Of a stretch of DNA of 64,000 nt, positions 8,248 to 16,512 are shown piece by piece. Source of the DNA: Eubacterium coprostanoligenes (GTDB taxonomy: Bacteria; Bacillota; Clostridia; Oscillospirales; Acutalibacteraceae); NCBI RefSeq assembly GCF_900167205.1, contig NZ_FUWW01000005.1:1-64000 (forward strand), in the 5' to 3' direction. The notes beneath the pieces are model-generated. The model was not told the origin of the DNA, did no database searches, and was given only the letters and a program-made list of their open reading frames with translations. Every line of letters begins with the position of its first letter. The first letter of the stretch is position 1. The translations under genes and the position numbers were made by a program.

Positions 8248-10325
8248 GTAAGCAAATAATACTTGCAAAAACAGCGGGCTTTTGTTTTGGTGTAGACAGA
8301 GCTGTTAATCTTGTTTATGAACTTGTCGGTGAGGGCAAAAAAGTTTGCACCCTCGGTCCGATTATTCACAATGCACAGCTTGTTGCAGATTTGGAGAGCA
8401 AGGGTGTAAAGATTATTGATGATATTTCACAAGCACCGCAGGGCTATACTGTTGTTGTTCGTACCCACGGTGTAGAAAAAAGTGTTCTTGACGAGCTTGA
8501 AACCAAGGGCATTGATTATGTTAATGCGACTTGTCCGTTTGTAACCAAAATTCATAACATTGTCAAAAAACAGGATGAAAATACTGTTGTTTTGATAGCA
8601 GGAGATAAGAACCATCCCGAAGTTTTGGGCATAAAATCATACTGCAAAGGTGATTCTTATGTTTTTAAAAACGAGGAAGAACTTACAGAAATTATACAAA
8701 AACATAAAATTGCACAAAAAAATGATGTAATTTGTGTCGCCCAAACAACTTTTTCGCTAAATGAACAAAAAAAATGCAAAAAAATATTCAAAAAACTATG
8801 TACAAACTGTAAAATATTTGATACAATATGTAATGCAACGTCCGATAGGCAAAATGAGGCGGAGGAACTTTCAAAAAATTCCGATGCTATGATTGTTGTC
8901 GGAGGGCGTCATTCATCAAACACTTGCAAATTGCGAGATACAGGCGAGGCTAATTGTCCCACTTTTCTTATAGAAACGGCGGACGAGCTTGCTTCACTTG
9001 ATTTGAGCAAATACAATGTGATTGGTGTAACTGCGGGGGCTTCGACACCCTCGGTAATAATCAAGGAGGTACTCAAATCCATGTCCGAAGAAATTAAAGA
9101 AAAGGAAGTTGAAACAACTTCAGCCGTAACTGAAGAAGTTGTGGAGACAGCAGAAAACGCTGATAAGGCTACAAAGCCTGCTGTCAAAGCATCTGCTGAT
9201 GGTGAGGCATCCTTTGAAGAATTACTTAACGAATCTTTTAAGGGAAACGAAAACAGCAAGGTAGTTACAGGTACAGTAGTAAGAATCACTCCTACTGAAG
9301 TATTTGTAGATGTTCCTGGCAGAAAGCAAACAGGCGTTGTTGCATTTGACGATTTGTCATCAGAAAATATCTCAAAGTGTGAAGATGTAGTTGCAGTTGG
9401 CGACGAAATCCAGCTTGTTATTATGAAAACAGATGACCAAGACGGTGTTCTTAAGCTCTCAAAGCGTTTGTTCGACGCTGTAAAGGGTTGGGACGAAATC
9501 GTTGCTGCAAAAGAAAACGATGAAATCCTCGAAGGTCAGGTTACCGCTGTAATCCGTGGCGGTGTTCTTGTATCAGCAAAGGGTACAAGAGTATTTGTTC
9601 CTGCATCACTCACAGGTGTTCCTCGCAATCAGGAACTCTCTGTTCTCAAAGATGCAACAGTTAAGTTCAAGATTATCGATATTAACCCGGCTCGCAGAAG
9701 AGCAGTTGGTTCAATCAAGGTTGTTTCTGATGCTGAAAGAAAAGAAAAGCAGGAAGCACTTTGGGCAACTCTCAAGGAGGGCGACAAGGTTAAGGGTACT
9801 GTTAAGTCACTCACATCATACGGTGCGTTTGTTGACCTCGGCGGTATCGACGGTATGGTACATATTTCTGAACTTTCATGGTCAAGAATCAAGCACCCAT
9901 CAGAGGTTGTTAATGTTGGCGATGTAGTTGAAGTTACTATTAAGTCACTTGACGAAGAAACAAAGAAGATTTCTCTTGGCTTCAAGAACATTGAGGACAA
10001 TCCATGGGAAATCCTCAAGAGAGATTATCCTGTTGGTTCAGTTGTTGACGCAAAGATTGTTTCATTTGCAACATTCGGCGCATTTGCAAACATCCTTCCA
10101 ACAGTTGACGGTTTGATTCACATCAGCCAAATCTCTTGGGATAGAATTAAGGCTCCACAGGATGTTCTTAAGATTGGCGATGTTGTTAAGGCAAAGATTA
10201 TCGAAATCGACTTCGATAAGAAGAGAGTTTCTCTTTCAATGAAGGAACTTCTTGACAAGCCTGAAACAGCAGAGGATGATTCAGCAGAAGTTGAAGAAAC
10301 AGCTGAAGAAGCAACAGAAGAATAA
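8244..10325 (+). CDS. ispH: IspH - ribosomal protein S1 fusion
   Basis: A 693-residue bifunctional protein. Residues 1-280 are 4-hydroxy-3-methylbut-2-enyl diphosphate reductase, the last step of the MEP isoprenoid pathway. They contain the three [4Fe-4S] cysteines in AGFCFGV, NATCPFV and CNATSDRQ and the ending TAGASTPS. An acidic linker (about 280-330) leads to four S1 RNA-binding repeats at about 335-410, 417-500, 505-590 and 592-675, the third and fourth being canonical (YGAFVDLGGIDGMVHISELSW). The tail is acidic. GTG is the start and overlaps plsC. An in-frame AAGGAGGT followed by ATG at 9081 could start a free S1 of 414 residues. Lysine codons change from mostly AAA to mostly AAG around that point. 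Confidence 0.95.
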   Translation: MSKQIILAKTAGFCFGVDRAVNLVYELVGEGKKVCTLGPIIHNAQLVADLESKGVKIIDDISQAPQGYTVVVRTHGVEKSVLDELETKGIDYVNATCPFVTKIHNIVKKQDENTVVLIAGDKNHPEVLGIKSYCKGDSYVFKNEEELTEIIQKHKIAQKNDVICVAQTTFSLNEQKKCKKIFKKLCTNCKIFDTICNATSDRQNEAEELSKNSDAMIVVGGRHSSNTCKLRDTGEANCPTFLIETADELASLDLSKYNVIGVTAGASTPSVIIKEVLKSMSEEIKEKEVETTSAVTEEVVETAENADKATKPAVKASADGEASFEELLNESFKGNENSKVVTGTVVRITPTEVFVDVPGRKQTGVVAFDDLSSENISKCEDVVAVGDEIQLVIMKTDDQDGVLKLSKRLFDAVKGWDEIVAAKENDEILEGQVTAVIRGGVLVSAKGTRVFVPASLTGVPRNQELSVLKDATVKFKIIDINPARRRAVGSIKVVSDAERKEKQEALWATLKEGDKVKGTVKSLTSYGAFVDLGGIDGMVHISELSWSRIKHPSEVVNVGDVVEVTIKSLDEETKKISLGFKNIEDNPWEILKRDYPVGSVVDAKIVSFATFGAFANILPTVDGLIHISQISWDRIKAPQDVLKIGDVVKAKIIEIDFDKKRVSLSMKELLDKPETAEDDSAEVEETAEEATEE
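9063..9083 (+). promoter_or_regulatory. Possible internal ribosome binding site and start for free S1
   Basis: AAGGAGGT at 9063-9070 is a full match to the Shine-Dalgarno consensus. It is followed by an in-frame ATG at 9081, at the boundary between the IspH and S1 parts. The gap of 11 nt is a little long. The motif also encodes ordinary residues (Lys-Glu-Val), so chance cannot be excluded. Confidence 0.4.
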
Positions 10326-10333
10326 TTGAATTT

Positions 10334-10364
10334 TACCGCTTCATTTTTGAAGCGGTATTTTTTT
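10334..10364 (+). terminator. Terminator of the cmk-plsC-ispH operon
   Basis: The stem ACCGCTTCA / TGAAGCGGT has a TTTT loop and is followed by ATTTTTTT, a textbook intrinsic terminator. Confidence 0.9.
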
Positions 10365-10372
10365 GCACAAGA

Positions 10373-10408
10373 AAACGCCGTAAGTTTTACCTTACAGCGT
10401 TGTTTTTA
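10373..10408 (-). terminator. Terminator of the metallophosphoesterase gene
   Basis: An inverted repeat (AACGCCGTAAG / CTTACAGCGTT) just beyond the stop of the leftward gene, with T-rich ends on both strands. It probably acts on the minus strand. Confidence 0.6.
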
Positions 10409-11080
10409 TCTTATTTTAATAATTTCATTAAATACGGCGGTCATTTTTTTGCTTATCTGCAAATCAATGTGGAGCGAACCGAAAAACCAATGATTATATT
10501 CAACATTTTTCATCAGTTCTTGAAGATAAGTGTTTATCGGCGTTTGCTTCATTGCAGAATTTGTGTGAAGCCTGATGAAGTCTTTTGCCATGGCAGGTGC
10601 TTCGTGTGTGATAACATAGTCAACCTGAAAATCCGCACTTTTAAGATTGTCTGCACCGTTTTTCATTTCCTCGGCATTCGGCATTTCATCTTTCCACCAG
10701 CTTCTGCCTTCTTGACGCATATCAATGTCGTCGCTTTCGCCACCACCCATACAAAAGAAGGTTTTGCCACAGAATGTGAATATTTCACCCCTCATAAGAT
10801 GGAAAATGTTAGGGCTGATTTTGTGCGCAGTGCCACCCTTAAATCTGTATGGTCTGTATGCGTTGAGCATATCAAAATTTTCGTGTGCACCGTCAACAAA
10901 GCAGATGGTGTATTTCTTTTTTGAAAGGGCTTCAATAGCCTTTTGTTCTTTTTCGCTTCCGTCCCATAAAAAGCCGAAGTCACCGCAAATAATAAGAATG
11001 TCGTCATCATTGAGCTTTTTTAATTTTGGGTTTTTGAATAGGCTCAAGTCACCGTGGGTGTCGCCTGTGATATATACCAT
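10406..11080 (-). CDS. Calcineurin-like metallophosphoesterase
   Basis: A 224-residue protein with the metallophosphoesterase fold: GDTHGD at residues 6-11 and CGDFGF supply the first metal ligands, and THEAP a later His. Two usual motifs differ. GNHE reads GAHE (in FVDGAHENF), losing the bridging Asn, and GHxH reads GSLH, losing the first His. I believe a sub-family with such changes exists in related bacteria, but the metal chemistry may be altered. Substrate unknown. GAGGT lies 8 nt before the ATG. It stands alone between an operon end and the divergent carboxypeptidase gene. Confidence 0.85.
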   Translation of the reverse strand: MVYITGDTHGDLSLFKNPKLKKLNDDDILIICGDFGFLWDGSEKEQKAIEALSKKKYTICFVDGAHENFDMLNAYRPYRFKGGTAHKISPNIFHLMRGEIFTFCGKTFFCMGGGESDDIDMRQEGRSWWKDEMPNAEEMKNGADNLKSADFQVDYVITHEAPAMAKDFIRLHTNSAMKQTPINTYLQELMKNVEYNHWFFGSLHIDLQISKKMTAVFNEIIKIR

Positions 11081-11175
11081 TTAAGTTTACCTCAAATTAA
11101 ATTTTAGTCTTTTAATATCGTAAGATATATGTTATTATATTAATAATATAATTTATTTAGTGAGGTGTCAAGTGT

Positions 11176-12558
11176 ATGAAAAAACTACTTTCGGTTTTTA
11201 TGAGCATTGTTATAATTTCGCTCACTGTTTTTTGCGTTCCTTTTACTGCAAAGGCTGCAACTTATACCCCGAATGTAAAGATTTATGCGGATGCGTATAT
11301 GCTCATCAGTCTTGATGATGATTCTCATCCTGTTGTTGCAGAAAAAAATGCCGATAAAAGAAAATATCCGGCTTCTCTTACAAAAATTGTTACTACCATG
11401 GTAACTCTTAATAAAGTACAAAACCTGTCACAAACAACAACTGTTTCAAAAAGTGCAATTGAGGCTCTGTATGGCACAGGTGCACAGGTTGCAGGGTTGA
11501 AAATCGGTCAAACAATTACTATTGAAGAACTTTTATATCTCACGATGGTGCACTCTGCTTGCGATGCTTGCCAGGTCCTTGCAGAGTTTGTCAGCGGAAG
11601 TGTTCCGGCATTTGTCGAAGAAATGAATAATTGGGTTAAATCTCTCGGCTGTAAGGATACCAATTTTGTCAATCCTGACGGTTTGCACGACCCAAATCAT
11701 TATACTACTCCGTCCGATATGGCAAAAATCACTCTTGCCGCAATGAAAAATGAAATTTTCAATAAGATTTCAAGCACCCAGCAATATAAGTTTGGCAAGT
11801 TGAATTTTATTCATACAAATTATATGCTTGACAAATTTCATGTCACATATTATTATCCGTACGCACAGGGCATCAAAACAGGCTCAACAGAGCAGGCAGG
11901 CTATTGTGTAATCACAAAGGCTTCGAAAGGCGGATATAACTATCTTGCAATTGTTATGGACAGTCCGATTGAAGTACTTGACGGCATCAAAACAAAGTGT
12001 TCGTTTATAGATGCAAAGTCGCTTTTCGATTGGGCGTTTGACTCACTAAAGTATACCACGGTTGTTCGTAAAAATGATATTGCATATGAACTTCCGGTAA
12101 ATAATGGTAAGGATGCCGATACGGTTCAGCTTGTTGTCAAGGATGATGTAACAACCCTCGTTCCGAGTACACTTGACCCGTCAAATGTAATAATTGAGCC
12201 TGTTGACCCGCCCGAAAGCCTTGATGCTCCGGTTACAAAGGATGATTTTGTTTGCAAGGCAAATGTCATTTTCGGTGAAAAAACTATTGTCACAGTTGAT
12301 TTGGTTGCTGCCAAAACAGTTGAACTTTCAACATTTTTGAAAATTCTCAATGCACTCAAAAAGTTCTTTACAAACAAAATTGTTCTTGCAGTGCTTGGTG
12401 TGATTGTTTTGCTTGCGATTTTGTATATTGTCACTTTTGTCAGACGACTTCGCCGTGATAAAGAGCGTGTGGCAAAGCGTCGCAGAGAACAAGAAGAACT
12501 TGACAAGCAATTGTATGGTGATGACGATTATCTCCCACCACCTCGTCCGAGAAGATAA
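11176..12558 (+). CDS. Serine-type D-Ala-D-Ala carboxypeptidase (DacF-like)
   Basis: A penicillin-binding protein that trims the terminal D-Ala of peptidoglycan stem peptides. The signal peptide is residues 1-27 (AKA-A). The active-site SxxK is S67-L-T-K70 and KTG is at 234-236. The SxN motif reads S127-A-C129, with Cys in place of Asn. A C-terminal membrane helix (about 398-420) is followed by a basic and acidic cytoplasmic tail, so the enzyme is anchored at both the fold and the tail, unlike the amphipathic anchor of DacA. A GAGGTG site precedes the ATG. In spore formers DacF-type enzymes adjust cortex cross-linking, and sigG lies close by, but this link is inference. Confidence 0.88.
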   Translation: MKKLLSVFMSIVIISLTVFCVPFTAKAATYTPNVKIYADAYMLISLDDDSHPVVAEKNADKRKYPASLTKIVTTMVTLNKVQNLSQTTTVSKSAIEALYGTGAQVAGLKIGQTITIEELLYLTMVHSACDACQVLAEFVSGSVPAFVEEMNNWVKSLGCKDTNFVNPDGLHDPNHYTTPSDMAKITLAAMKNEIFNKISSTQQYKFGKLNFIHTNYMLDKFHVTYYYPYAQGIKTGSTEQAGYCVITKASKGGYNYLAIVMDSPIEVLDGIKTKCSFIDAKSLFDWAFDSLKYTTVVRKNDIAYELPVNNGKDADTVQLVVKDDVTTLVPSTLDPSNVIIEPVDPPESLDAPVTKDDFVCKANVIFGEKTIVTVDLVAAKTVELSTFLKILNALKKFFTNKIVLAVLGVIVLLAILYIVTFVRRLRRDKERVAKRRREQEELDKQLYGDDDYLPPPRPRR

Positions 12559-12561
12559 AAT

Positions 12562-12600
12562 AAACAGCGTTGTTCGTATAAATTGAACAACGCTGTTTTT
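12562..12600. terminator. Bidirectional terminator between convergent genes
   Basis: A perfect 14-bp inverted repeat (AAACAGCGTTGTTC / GAACAACGCTGTTT) flanked by A-rich and T-rich tracts serves both the carboxypeptidase gene and the XRE gene. Confidence 0.85.
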
Positions 12601-12994
12601 AATTTTTGGTTCTTAATTCTTCAATCAAATTGTTGATTCTTTCTTTGTCGCTGTCGCTGAGCATACGGTATTTTGCAAGCATAACCTTTTCCTGCTTGGT
12701 CAGGTCACTGATAAAAGTGTTGCCACACGGCTTGTCAAATAACGAATTGCCTACCATAAGAGAGTCGTAGTCAATGTAAAAATCATCAATCCTTTTGCCG
12801 TAAATTGATGCAAGCTTTGACAATTGAATTGCATTTGGCAACGAGTCACCGCTTTCCCATTTGGTATAGGTTGTTCGGTTTGTTCCCATCAGCAGTGCAA
12901 CCTGCGTTTGAGTGAAATTGCTCGATTCTCTAAATCGCCTGATGTTAACTTTTAGGTTTTCTTTTGTATAATAATCTTCGTTTATAGTAGAAAT
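12599..12994 (-). CDS. XRE-family transcriptional regulator, probable ATT start
   Basis: A helix-turn-helix DNA-binding protein. The HTH spans about residues 14-70 (LKVNIRRFRES, then TQTQVALLMG, then TTYTKWESG), and a C-terminal helical part follows. The first ATG in frame, at 12889, would cut the HTH in half. Upstream to the in-frame stop there is no ATG, GTG or TTG, but an ATT at 12994 stands 6 nt after AAAGGCGGTGA, a 10-of-11 match to the full Shine-Dalgarno. ATT is therefore the likely start, giving 131 residues. An alternative is a loss-of-start mutation. Its promoter contains a Spo0A-box-like site. It diverges from sigG. Confidence 0.7.
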   Translation of the reverse strand: MSTINEDYYTKENLKVNIRRFRESSNFTQTQVALLMGTNRTTYTKWESGDSLPNAIQLSKLASIYGKRIDDFYIDYDSLMVGNSLFDKPCGNTFISDLTKQEKVMLAKYRMLSDSDKERINNLIEELRTKN

Positions 12995-13019
12995 TGGGGC
13001 TCACCGCCTTTCTTTTTAT

Positions 13020-13049
13020 ATTATATCACACCTGTTCGACAAAAAGCAA
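13020..13049 (-). promoter_or_regulatory. Promoter of the XRE gene with a Spo0A-box-like site
   Basis: On the minus strand TATAAT (13025-13020) is preceded at 18 nt by TTGCTT. TTTTTGTCGAA (13045-13035) lies in the spacer, next to the -35, and contains the Spo0A core TGTCGAA. A site between -35 and -10 would be expected to repress, as at abrB in Bacillus. Confidence 0.5.
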
Positions 13050-13144
13050 CAAATATCTTTTTGACATTTTATACTTTTGAATAGGATAAAAATGCTGCCT
13101 TGCGTTAATAATATTCTTGTACATAAAAACTAAAGGATGATTAT

Positions 13145-13915
13145 GTGCAGTATTATAATAAGGTAGAAATATGCGGAATAAACACGAATGATTTAAAACT
13201 TCTTAAAGAAAGTGAAAAAATCGAACTTCTCAAAAAAGCTCAATCAGGCGACCAAAAAGCAAGGGACGAACTTATTAACGGCAATTTGCGTCTCGTTCTT
13301 TCTGTCGTTCAACGCTTTGCAAACAGAGGCGAGGGAATGGACGATTTGTTTCAAGTCGGTGTTATCGGCTTGATTAAAGCGATCGATAATTTCAATACCG
13401 ACCTTAATGTCAGATTTTCGACCTATGCAGTACCTATGATAATCGGGGAAATACGCCGTTTTTTGCGTGATAATAATCCTATTCGAGTAAGTCGTTCACT
13501 TCGTGACACTGCCTATAAGGCAATGCAGGTCAAGGAAATGCTTACAAATAAATATAACAAAGAGCCGACCGTTGATGAAATTGCCCAAGAACTTGATATG
13601 AAAAAGGCTGATGTCGTGATTGCTCTTGAGGCTATTGTGGATCCTGTGAGCCTTTATGAGCCGGTTTATAATGATGGCGGAGATACGATATTCGTTATGG
13701 ATCAAATAGGCGATAACAGCACCGATGCCGATTGGGTAGACGAAATTATAATGAGGGATAGGCTCAACAATCTTGACGATAGGGAACATCGCATTTTGTA
13801 TATGCGTTTTATGCAGGGCAAAACACAAATGGAAACCGCAGAGGAAATCGGCATTTCTCAAGCGCAGGTGTCACGGCTTGAAAAGAACGCACTCAAAAGA
13901 ATAAAGAGCGAATAA
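13145..13915 (+). CDS. sigG: RNA polymerase sporulation sigma factor SigG
   Basis: The late forespore sigma factor, 256 residues. The N terminus NKVEICG is diagnostic of SigG. Region 2 carries NGNLRLVLSVVQRF, DDLFQVGVIGLIKAIDNF and FSTYAVPMIIGEIRRFLRD; region 3 SRSLRDTAYKA; and region 4 KTQMETAEEIGISQAQVSRLEK. The start is GTG with AAAGGATG 7 nt upstream; an overlapping ATG is in another frame. In most spore formers sigG sits directly after spoIIGA-sigE; here those genes lie 34 kb away. Regulation by SigF is expected from family knowledge, but no clear SigF promoter was found. Confidence 0.95.
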   Translation: MQYYNKVEICGINTNDLKLLKESEKIELLKKAQSGDQKARDELINGNLRLVLSVVQRFANRGEGMDDLFQVGVIGLIKAIDNFNTDLNVRFSTYAVPMIIGEIRRFLRDNNPIRVSRSLRDTAYKAMQVKEMLTNKYNKEPTVDEIAQELDMKKADVVIALEAIVDPVSLYEPVYNDGGDTIFVMDQIGDNSTDADWVDEIIMRDRLNNLDDREHRILYMRFMQGKTQMETAEEIGISQAQVSRLEKNALKRIKSE

Positions 13916-13919
13916 ATAA

Positions 13920-13950
13920 AGACGAGAAGCATTTAGCCTCTCGTCATTTT
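13920..13950 (+). terminator. sigG terminator
   Basis: The stem GACGAGA / TCTCGTC is followed by ATTTTT. Confidence 0.8.
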
Positions 13951-13967
13951 TCAACAGCCTACTTAAC

Positions 13968-14864
13968 TTATTCTTTTACACCGCTTAATTGTTTCCAGTG
14001 AATTTTGCAGTATTCCTTGCCGTCAATAGGCGGATAATCTTTGTCGTCAACTTTCGCTTCGTTCATGCAATCGTATTCACCGACATATGCACATCTGTGA
14101 GCGTTTTCGCCACCTTCTGTCATTGCAGGAATGTAGCTCAAACAGAAAATTCCGACTATAACAGCAATGATTGCAACAGGTGCAACCTTTGGATTGACTT
14201 TTTTGAAGAGCGGAGTGACATCGATTTTGTCAAGAAACTTAATCTTTGCAATGATGTTGCATGCAAGCACGGCAAGAGCGTAGCCGAGGCAACCTGCAAA
14301 TGTGCCAACAATGAATCCTGCCAAAACATCACTTGCATAGTGAACCATCAGGTATACACGGCTACCCATTGTGCAAAGTGCGATTACCGGGAACAACCAA
14401 CAAATTTTTTTGTGGTCTTTTTTGAAGCAGATGAACATTGATGTTGCAATTTCAAATGCTGCGGTTGTGTGACCGGACGGGAATGAATAATCGCTTTCGC
14501 TGAGCATTCCTGCGCCCTTGTACCAAGCAAAATATTCCGCAACACCTTGAAGTGTGTTGTATGGTCTAACTCTCAAAAACATAGGCTTAACAATAACATT
14601 TGTTATGAGCGTTCCGATAACAATTGAAAAAATCAAAGCTGCACCGTACTTTCTTGTTTTCTTAAAGAAACAGAGTACCAATCCAAAGGCTGCCATAGGA
14701 ATTACAAACATCTCATCACCAAAGGAGGTGAAAATCTTTGCAACGGCGGTCAAAAATCCGCATTGCATATGGCCGAAGATGCTGAATACCCATAGGTCGA
14801 AGTTGTAAAAGATGCTGTCAACTCTTTCGCCGAGTGTGACAGCGGCGAGTAAAAAAGTGTTCAT
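13968..14864 (-). CDS. PAP2 family membrane phosphatase
   Basis: A 298-residue integral membrane protein with about six helices. The lipid phosphatase motifs are all present: KPMFLRVRP (KX6RP), SFPSGHTTAAF (PSGH) and SRVYLMVHYASD (SRX5HX3D). It likely dephosphorylates a lipid such as undecaprenyl pyrophosphate or phosphatidic acid at the outer face. The C-terminal 50 residues after the last helix hold two His and three Cys (AHRCAYVGEYDCM and EYCKIHW), which could bind a metal. AAAGGGG lies 8 nt before the ATG. Confidence 0.88.
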   Translation of the reverse strand: MNTFLLAAVTLGERVDSIFYNFDLWVFSIFGHMQCGFLTAVAKIFTSFGDEMFVIPMAAFGLVLCFFKKTRKYGAALIFSIVIGTLITNVIVKPMFLRVRPYNTLQGVAEYFAWYKGAGMLSESDYSFPSGHTTAAFEIATSMFICFKKDHKKICWLFPVIALCTMGSRVYLMVHYASDVLAGFIVGTFAGCLGYALAVLACNIIAKIKFLDKIDVTPLFKKVNPKVAPVAIIAVIVGIFCLSYIPAMTEGGENAHRCAYVGEYDCMNEAKVDDKDYPPIDGKEYCKIHWKQLSGVKE

Positions 14865-14993
14865 TTTTATTTCCCCTTTAGTTATTTATAGTAATACTAT
14901 ACCAAATTATTGTTTCTATTTCAATAACAATCTTGTCATAATTATCTCTTTGTGATACTATAAAAATGTATCAAAATGAGAGGTTGTGAAAAT

Positions 14994-16496
14994 ATGTACA
15001 TATTAACAGCTGACGAAATCAGAGCAGTTGAAACCGACTGTTTTAAATATTATTCAACCGAAGCCGAATTAATGCTCAAGGCAGGCACAGCTTGTGCCGA
15101 AAGTATTATCGAAAAATACGGCGACAGCCTTGTTAACAGTTCTGTTGCTGTGCTGTGCGGAAACGGCAAAAATGCAGGTGACGGCTTTGTTATTGCAAGT
15201 CTTCTTTATGCCTACGGTGCAAATGCAAAAATCGTTCTTTGCGATAAAGAGCCTGAAATTGCCGAGCCTCTCAAATATTATAACGAGGCTGTAATGTCGG
15301 GTGTTCCCGTGGAATTTTTTAACAACAGCGTTCTTTCTGCCGATTATATCGTTGATTGTATTTTTGGCATTGGTTTTCACGGTGAAGCTCGCAGTCCGTT
15401 TGATAAGGTGTTCGAAACAGTCGCTAATAGTTCTGCTACAGTTATTTCTGTCGATACCCCAAGCGGTACAAATGCAACCGACGGTTCGGCTTGCAAAAAT
15501 GCCGTCAAAGCTGATTTCACTGTCGCAATTTCCACTTTAAAGTTCTGTCATGTTCTTCCGCCGTCAAATGCTCTTTGCGGAGAAATAAAGGTCGTTAATA
15601 TCGGTATTCCTGATGATTGCTATAACGATGATTATGCAACCGCAATAATGATTGATGATATAAAAAAACTTATTCCACCGCTTGAATATAATTCAAACAA
15701 AGGCTCAAACGGTCATCTCCTTTGCCTTTGCGGTTCGTACAAAATGCCGGGAGCGGGTGTTATATGCTGTGAATCCGCAATAAGAAGCGGTGTCGGACTT
15801 GTAAAGTTGACCGTTCCGAAATCTGCTTATCCTATTGTTGCGTCGCATCTTGTTCAACCGATTTTCAATCCTGTTGAGGAGTCAAACGGTATGTACAGCG
15901 AAAAAGCCATTGATGAAATATCAAACGATATGCAGTGGGCAAGTGCTATTGTTCTCGGTTGCGGTATGGGCGTCAGCGATGATACAAGAAAAATCACCGA
16001 ATTTGTGCTGAAAAATTCAAAAGTGCCCGTTATTCTGGATGCCGACGGTATAAATTGCATAACTTTGAGCATAGATATATTAAAGGATGTTAAAGTGCCT
16101 GTTGTTCTTACGCCACATCCCGGTGAGATGTCAAGGCTCGTGTCAAAATCGGTGGAGGAAGTGCAGTCAAATCGTGTTGAAGTTGCAAAAGATTTTGCAA
16201 AGAAATACGGTGTTTTGATTGCATTAAAGGGTGCAAATACCGTAGTTACGGACGGAGAAACGGTGTTTGTGAATATGAGTGGCAATCCTGCAATGGCTAT
16301 GGGCGGTACGGGTGATATGCTCAGTGGTATTATCGGCTCGTTTGTCGCACAAGGAATAAATCCATATGATGCAACAAAAGCAGGCGTGGTTATTCACGGC
16401 TTGTCGGGTGATAATGCCTCAAAAGCCATCAGCCAAAGAGGGATAACCGTTTTTGATATGATAGACCGGCTCGGTGCTTTAATGTCCGAATTTTGA
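14994..16496 (+). CDS. nnr: Bifunctional NAD(P)HX epimerase/dehydratase
   Basis: Repairs hydrated NADH and NADPH. The N-terminal half (about 1-205) is the YjeF_N epimerase with GNGKNAGDGFV and VDCIFGIGFHGE. The C-terminal half (about 215-500) is the ATP- or ADP-dependent dehydratase with GSYKMPGAG, TPHPGEMSRL and the GNPAMAMGGTGDMLSG nucleotide loop. The frame opens six codons earlier, but GAGAGGTTG lies after that ATG and 6 nt before the ATG at 14994, which is chosen. The next gene, a lipoprotein, follows by 16 bp. Confidence 0.93.
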   Translation: MYILTADEIRAVETDCFKYYSTEAELMLKAGTACAESIIEKYGDSLVNSSVAVLCGNGKNAGDGFVIASLLYAYGANAKIVLCDKEPEIAEPLKYYNEAVMSGVPVEFFNNSVLSADYIVDCIFGIGFHGEARSPFDKVFETVANSSATVISVDTPSGTNATDGSACKNAVKADFTVAISTLKFCHVLPPSNALCGEIKVVNIGIPDDCYNDDYATAIMIDDIKKLIPPLEYNSNKGSNGHLLCLCGSYKMPGAGVICCESAIRSGVGLVKLTVPKSAYPIVASHLVQPIFNPVEESNGMYSEKAIDEISNDMQWASAIVLGCGMGVSDDTRKITEFVLKNSKVPVILDADGINCITLSIDILKDVKVPVVLTPHPGEMSRLVSKSVEEVQSNRVEVAKDFAKKYGVLIALKGANTVVTDGETVFVNMSGNPAMAMGGTGDMLSGIIGSFVAQGINPYDATKAGVVIHGLSGDNASKAISQRGITVFDMIDRLGALMSEF

Positions 16497-16512
16497 TATT
16501 CGGGTTGATTTT

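Noticed and set aside
13055-13095. SigF-type promoter before sigG
   Set aside because: GGATAAAAATG is close to a SigF -10, but the spacing of its bases is off by one and no matching -35 is found at the right distance.
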